Shown here piece after piece: positions 55,853-59,286 of a stretch of 59,286 bases of DNA. This DNA comes from Methylotenera sp. (GTDB lineage Bacteria > Pseudomonadota > Gammaproteobacteria > Burkholderiales > Methylophilaceae). Position 1 is the stretch's first letter. Each line of letters starts with the position of its first letter. Both the position numbers and the translations under genes were made by a program. The stretch covers positions 1 to 59,286 of the forward strand of contig SYKG01000014.1 of assembly GCA_005797835.1 (NCBI GenBank), written 5' to 3'. Under the pieces are notes generated by a model. It was given only the letters and a program-made list of their open reading frames with translations. It had not been told where the DNA came from and searched no databases.

Positions 55853-57447
55853 CAATAATCCATTAATGCTTTTGTAACTTTTGGTGGCTTAGTAAATGAA
55901 TGAAATGGCGGCGGTGAACTTAATGTCCACTCTAAACCACGTGCACCCTCCCAAACTTGACTCGTAGCTTTTTTACCACCTAGAACACATTTAATAACTA
56001 TATATACGAATAATAATTGCGAAATACCATAAGCAAATCCACCAAGACTTGAAATCATATTAAAATCTGCAAACTGAACGCTGTAATCTGGGATTCTTCT
56101 TGGCATACCCGCTAAACCTAAAAAATGCTGTGGAAAAAAGAGAACATTTGAAGCAATAGCAGACAACCAGAAATGAATTTTGGCTAACTTCTCGTCATAC
56201 ATGTAGCCTGTCCATTTAGGAAGCCAATAGTAAGCGGAAGCCATAAGTGCAAATACCGCCCCTGTAAGCAATACATAATGGAAATGAGCTACAACAAAGT
56301 AAGTATCATGATATTGAAAATCTACAGGGGTTATGCCTAACATCAGTCCTGAAAACCCTCCTATTGTGAATAAGATAACGAATGCTATTGCAAATAACAT
56401 TGGGGCTTCGAAAGTCATTGCACCCTTCCACATTGTTGCAACCCAGTTAAAAACTTTAACGCCTGTGGGGACAGCTATTAACATCGTTGCATACATAAAA
56501 AATAATTCTCCAGTGATAGGTAAACCAACAGTGAACATATGGTGGGCCCATACAAAGAAGGAAAGAATTGCGATTGAAGCAGTTGCGTATACCATAGACG
56601 CATAACCAAACAGTGGCTTTCTTGCAAAAGTTGGAATAATTTGAGAAATAATTCCAAATGCAGGCAGGATTAAGATATAAACTTCCGGATGGCCAAAGAA
56701 CCAGAAAATATGTTGGAATAACACTGGGTCACCTCCCCCAGCAGCATTAAAAAAGCTTGTCCCAAAATATTTATCTGTGAGAAGCATTGTTACTGCGCCT
56801 GCTAAAACCGGCATAGAAGCAATAAGTAAAAAGGCAGTGATAACCCAAGTCCAGACAAACAAAGGCAATCTCATTAAAGTCATACCCGGCGCTCTCATAT
56901 TAAATACTGTAGCAATAATATTGATTGCACCCATAATAGAAGAGACACCTAAGAAATGCACTGCGAATATTAAATATGGAAATGCTTTTCCTGTTTGAAG
57001 CACTAGGGGTGGATACATAGTCCAACCTCCTGCAGGGCCTCCCCCATCGATAAATAAAGTACCTAAAAGTAGAGCAAAAGCAAAAGGCAAAATCCAAAAA
57101 CTCATATTATTCATTCGGGGAAGAGCCATATCGGGAGCGCCAATCATGATCGGTATCATCCAATTAGCAAGCCCAACACCAGCTGGCATCACAGCGCCGA
57201 AGATCATAACAAGCGCATGGACAGTAACCATAGAGTTGTAAAACTGCGGATCTACAAATTGCAAGCCCGGTTGGAATAACTCTGCACGAATAACCATTGC
57301 CATCGAACCACCAATAAAAAACATAATCAATGCAAATACTAAATACATAGTACCTATGTCTTTGTGATTCGTAGAAAATAACCAGCGCTTAATGCCGACG
57401 GGTTTATGATCGTGGTGATCGTGATCTGCTATGGTTTGTGAACTCAT
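55852..57447 (-). CDS. ctaD: cytochrome c oxidase subunit I
   Basis: The catalytic haem-copper subunit with 12 spans and 531 residues. It has the low-spin haem histidine in VTVHALVMIFGAVMP, the Cu-B/Tyr site FFGHPEVYILILPAFG, YATASIAILSFFVWAHHMFTVG, the K-channel region, and HDTYFVVAHFHYVL holding haem a3 and haem a ligands. It is A-type by the PEVYILILP signature. It lies 34 bases after ctaC and is coupled to the 42-residue gene downstream. Confidence 0.98.
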   Translation of the reverse strand: MSSQTIADHDHHDHKPVGIKRWLFSTNHKDIGTMYLVFALIMFFIGGSMAMVIRAELFQPGLQFVDPQFYNSMVTVHALVMIFGAVMPAGVGLANWMIPIMIGAPDMALPRMNNMSFWILPFAFALLLGTLFIDGGGPAGGWTMYPPLVLQTGKAFPYLIFAVHFLGVSSIMGAINIIATVFNMRAPGMTLMRLPLFVWTWVITAFLLIASMPVLAGAVTMLLTDKYFGTSFFNAAGGGDPVLFQHIFWFFGHPEVYILILPAFGIISQIIPTFARKPLFGYASMVYATASIAILSFFVWAHHMFTVGLPITGELFFMYATMLIAVPTGVKVFNWVATMWKGAMTFEAPMLFAIAFVILFTIGGFSGLMLGITPVDFQYHDTYFVVAHFHYVLLTGAVFALMASAYYWLPKWTGYMYDEKLAKIHFWLSAIASNVLFFPQHFLGLAGMPRRIPDYSVQFADFNMISSLGGFAYGISQLLFVYIVIKCVLGGKKATSQVWEGARGLEWTLSSPPPFHSFTKPPKVTKALMDY

Positions 57448-57481
57448 ATTTAAATTCCTATTTTAAAAAATTAAACTAAAT

Positions 57482-58642
57482 TTATTTTTTTCTAGCTGCA
57501 ACAACATCTTTGGGTTGAATAATATGCCCGGTCTTATTACCCCAGTTATTTCTAACAAATGTTACAACTGAAGCAATATCTGTATCCGACAATTGCTCAC
57601 CGAAAGCTGGCATAACCCCCTTACCATAAATAACTTGATGAATATGCGCAGGAATATTCTCTTTCAGATTTGCAAGTGGGCTTCCATCAATTGCTGGAAA
57701 AACTCCCTTGATACCCTGACCATTAGCCTGATGACAAGCTAGGCAATTCGCCTTATAAACACCTTCGCCTTTAGCTCTTAATTCATCCATAGTGAAATCT
57801 TTATCACTGCTTGCATTTTTAGATTTGAGTGCAAGCTTTGTTCCTTCAATCCACGCTGTATATTCTTTCTCTGGCACAGCTTTCACCACGATAGGCATAT
57901 ACCCGTGACCTTTGCCACAAAGCTCGGCACATTGACCTCGATATACACCCTCTTTGTTTATAATTGTCCAATTATCATTAATAAAACCTGGGATAGCATC
58001 TCTTTTCCAGCCTAAATCAGGGACCCACCATGCATGAATAACATCATTTGCTGTAGTGAGAATTCTAATTTTTTTACCGACGGGGAGCACAAGAGCTGTA
58101 TCTGTATTACGAAGGTAATTATCTGTAGCTTTTGGATCAATACCTGAATTTCTTTGACTTGCTTCCACGCTGTCTTCTGCCATGTTGCTGTAGATGGTTA
58201 CATCTTCATTTATGTAATCATATTTCCATTTCCATTGGTAACCGGTAGCTTTCACTGTAATTGAAGATTCAGAAGTGTCGTCCATTCTCGCAAGAAGTTT
58301 AGTAGCTGGAATTGCTAGAGAAACAATAATAATAAAAGGTATGAGTGTCCAAATAACCTCCACGCTTGTGCTGTGGGAAAATTTTGACGGTTTTACACCT
58401 TTCGATTTTCGATGATGGAAAATAGACCAAAACATTACACCAAAAACTAAAATACCAATGACAGTCACCACATAAAGAGTCGTCATGTGCATGTTGTAAA
58501 CATCCTGACTAATTGGAGTGACGCCTTGAGTCATATTTAGACCCCATTCAGCATGTAATATATCCGGGCTTAAAAAGAAAAAAGCCGAAACTACAAATAC
58601 AAGCTTAAACAAAAAATTTTTCATCCATTCATTCAAATACAT
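57482..58642 (-). CDS. ctaC: cytochrome c oxidase subunit II with C-terminal cytochrome c domain
   Basis: Carries Cu-A and accepts electrons from cytochrome c. It has 386 residues: a signal peptide, two spans (about 52-75 and 95-115), then a cupredoxin domain. Cu-A ligands are His203 plus Cys238, Cys242, His246 and Met249 in QCAELCGKGHGYMP. A fused cytochrome c domain has Cys300-Leu-Ala-Cys303-His304 and methionine in GVMPAFGEQL, so the enzyme is caa3-type. The start at 58642 is supported by AGGGA six bases upstream. Confidence 0.97.
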   Translation of the reverse strand: MYLNEWMKNFLFKLVFVVSAFFFLSPDILHAEWGLNMTQGVTPISQDVYNMHMTTLYVVTVIGILVFGVMFWSIFHHRKSKGVKPSKFSHSTSVEVIWTLIPFIIIVSLAIPATKLLARMDDTSESSITVKATGYQWKWKYDYINEDVTIYSNMAEDSVEASQRNSGIDPKATDNYLRNTDTALVLPVGKKIRILTTANDVIHAWWVPDLGWKRDAIPGFINDNWTIINKEGVYRGQCAELCGKGHGYMPIVVKAVPEKEYTAWIEGTKLALKSKNASSDKDFTMDELRAKGEGVYKANCLACHQANGQGIKGVFPAIDGSPLANLKENIPAHIHQVIYGKGVMPAFGEQLSDTDIASVVTFVRNNWGNKTGHIIQPKDVVAARKK

Positions 58643-58745
58643 ATAGTATCCCTATGTTAAGAGTCAACTCTGGTATAAAATTGCATCAAGTCTAACATTA
58701 ATGCTATCAGTATGTTTTTTTAAAATCAATACGCAAAAAAAATCA

Positions 58746-59204
58746 TTAGGCAATTTTCTTAAATAAATCTAACCGCTCATTTTCACATAAAAAATCTCCA
58801 ACGCGAGTCTCATTTCCATGTGAGCTAATCACAATGAAACTTGGCCTATTAAAATAGGTGCTTACCAACTTAAATTTGGACCAATCACGATTAAATACCG
58901 CTTTTTTAATTTTTTTTCCTTGGACTGTTTTAATTTCAATAGTTCGCGCATTTATTCTAATAATCTGATAAAAAGTACTTTTAAGACACGTAATGTATAG
59001 GGCATAACCGAGCAAAAAAATTTCAATCCCATAAAAGGGTATAGCAAGATACAAACGGTAATAGAAAAGCACGCAAGTGATGATTAAAATAAAAATAAAG
59101 AAAAAGGAATAAATTTTTTTTATCGTCCTCCAAGGCATTGCAGGATTGGGACGTAGGGTAAATTCGCTCAAATTATCTTTTTTTAATTTTCTCACTTGGA
59201 TCAT
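58746..59204 (-). CDS. DUF2244 family membrane protein
   Basis: A 152-residue protein that opens MIQVRKLKKDNLSEFTLRPNPAMPW, with two adjacent membrane spans (about 30-48 and 52-72). A cytosolic C-terminal domain contains RDWSKFKLV, RPSFIVISSHG and RVGDFLCENER. DUF2244 genes commonly sit just upstream of the cox operon in proteobacteria, as here (103 bases before ctaC). Function is unknown; a link to oxidase assembly is only by location. Confidence 0.85.
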   Translation of the reverse strand: MIQVRKLKKDNLSEFTLRPNPAMPWRTIKKIYSFFFIFILIITCVLFYYRLYLAIPFYGIEIFLLGYALYITCLKSTFYQIIRINARTIEIKTVQGKKIKKAVFNRDWSKFKLVSTYFNRPSFIVISSHGNETRVGDFLCENERLDLFKKIA

Positions 59205-59246
59205 AGCATTTCGATACCTGCTCTATTAAAAAGTTCGATGAATATT

Positions 59247-59286
59247 TGGTGCCGGGAGCGAGAATCGAACTCGCACGCTATTGCTA
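59247..59286 (-). tRNA. 3' end of a tRNA, probably tRNA-Leu (cut by the window edge)
   Basis: On the minus strand the last 40 bases read as the 3' part of a tRNA. There is a possible type II variable-arm half (TAGCAATAGCG), then a T arm with stem GCGAG/CTCGC around loop TTCGATT. The 3' acceptor strand is TCCCGGC, followed by discriminator A and encoded CCA. The acceptor sequence and long variable arm fit tRNA-Leu better than Ser or Tyr. The anticodon is outside the window, so identity is tentative; that it is a tRNA is nearly certain. Confidence 0.85.

Noticed and set aside
56333-56605. Open frame antisense to ctaD (90 codons), plus similar ones at 56777-56998
   Set aside because: Mirror of hydrophobic codons in ctaD; no independent evidence.

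Overview
The window is a 59.3 kb piece of an AT-rich, very compact bacterial chromosome. Gaps between genes add up to only about 2.3 kb, no gap exceeds 215 bases, and many neighbouring genes overlap, including genes on opposite strands. Gene content and order point to a betaproteobacterium with a streamlined genome. The supporting features are coaE-zapD-yacG, the caa3-type cox cluster with its tiny assembly gene and DUF2909/DUF2244 companions, a DUF3683-type FAD/Fe-S dehydrogenase, and bioB-F-H-C-D. A freshwater or marine Methylophilaceae methylotroph (OM43 / Methylopumilus type) is my best guess. This is inference: no methanol dehydrogenase or other taxon-defining gene is present. No prophage, insertion sequence, integrase, CRISPR array or rRNA was seen.

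Layout. (1) 1-5.1 kb: end of nadD, then a minus-strand biotin operon bioB-bioF-bioH-bioC-bioD (no bioA). (2) 5.2-11.3 kb: trmL, gpsA, an SH3-domain protein, secB, a glutaredoxin, gpmI, an EnvC-type murein hydrolase activator and YjbQ. (3) 11.5-15.9 kb: a minus-strand accessory cluster (DUF2946 protein, TonB-dependent receptor, Asp-box beta-propeller protein with His/Cys motifs, thioredoxin-like protein). I read it as a candidate copper or other metal acquisition unit; it is the most interesting region here. (4) 15.9-33.7 kb: housekeeping genes lspA-ileS-ribF-murJ, rpsT, purEK, proB-obgE-rpmA-rplU, ispB, coaE-zapD-yacG, a PCu(A)C copper chaperone, a Nudix-ThiE fusion, argJ and cysS. (5) 33.8-38.8 kb: a TPR protein and an L,D-transpeptidase that share a C-terminal NTF2-like domain, two cyclophilins (one exported, one cytosolic), lpxH, nusB and ribH. 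(6) 38.9-47.4 kb: an OFA-family MFS transporter, phoB-phoR behind a triple Pho-box half-site array, an unrecognised exported protein, and a 1287-residue FAD/Fe-S dehydrogenase. (7) 47.5-59.3 kb: hemJ, a PfkB kinase, apaH, a cytochrome c, then the haem A and cytochrome c oxidase genes (ctaB, ctaA, TlpA, Sco-like, SURF1, DUF2909, ctaE, ctaG, a 42-aa assembly protein, ctaD, ctaC), a DUF2244 protein and the 3' end of a tRNA, probably tRNA-Leu.

Coherence. Copper handling recurs: a candidate uptake receptor cluster, PCu(A)C, two membrane or periplasmic thioredoxins, a Sco-like CxxxC protein and CtaG could all serve the Cu-A and Cu-B centres of the caa3 oxidase encoded at the end. Cell-envelope genes (murJ, lspA, EnvC, L,D-transpeptidase, lpxH) form a second theme. 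The Pho-box array shows that phosphate-responsive autoregulation of phoB is probably kept despite genome reduction. Start codons were re-chosen where the longest frame was implausible; four genes appear to use GTG or TTG.
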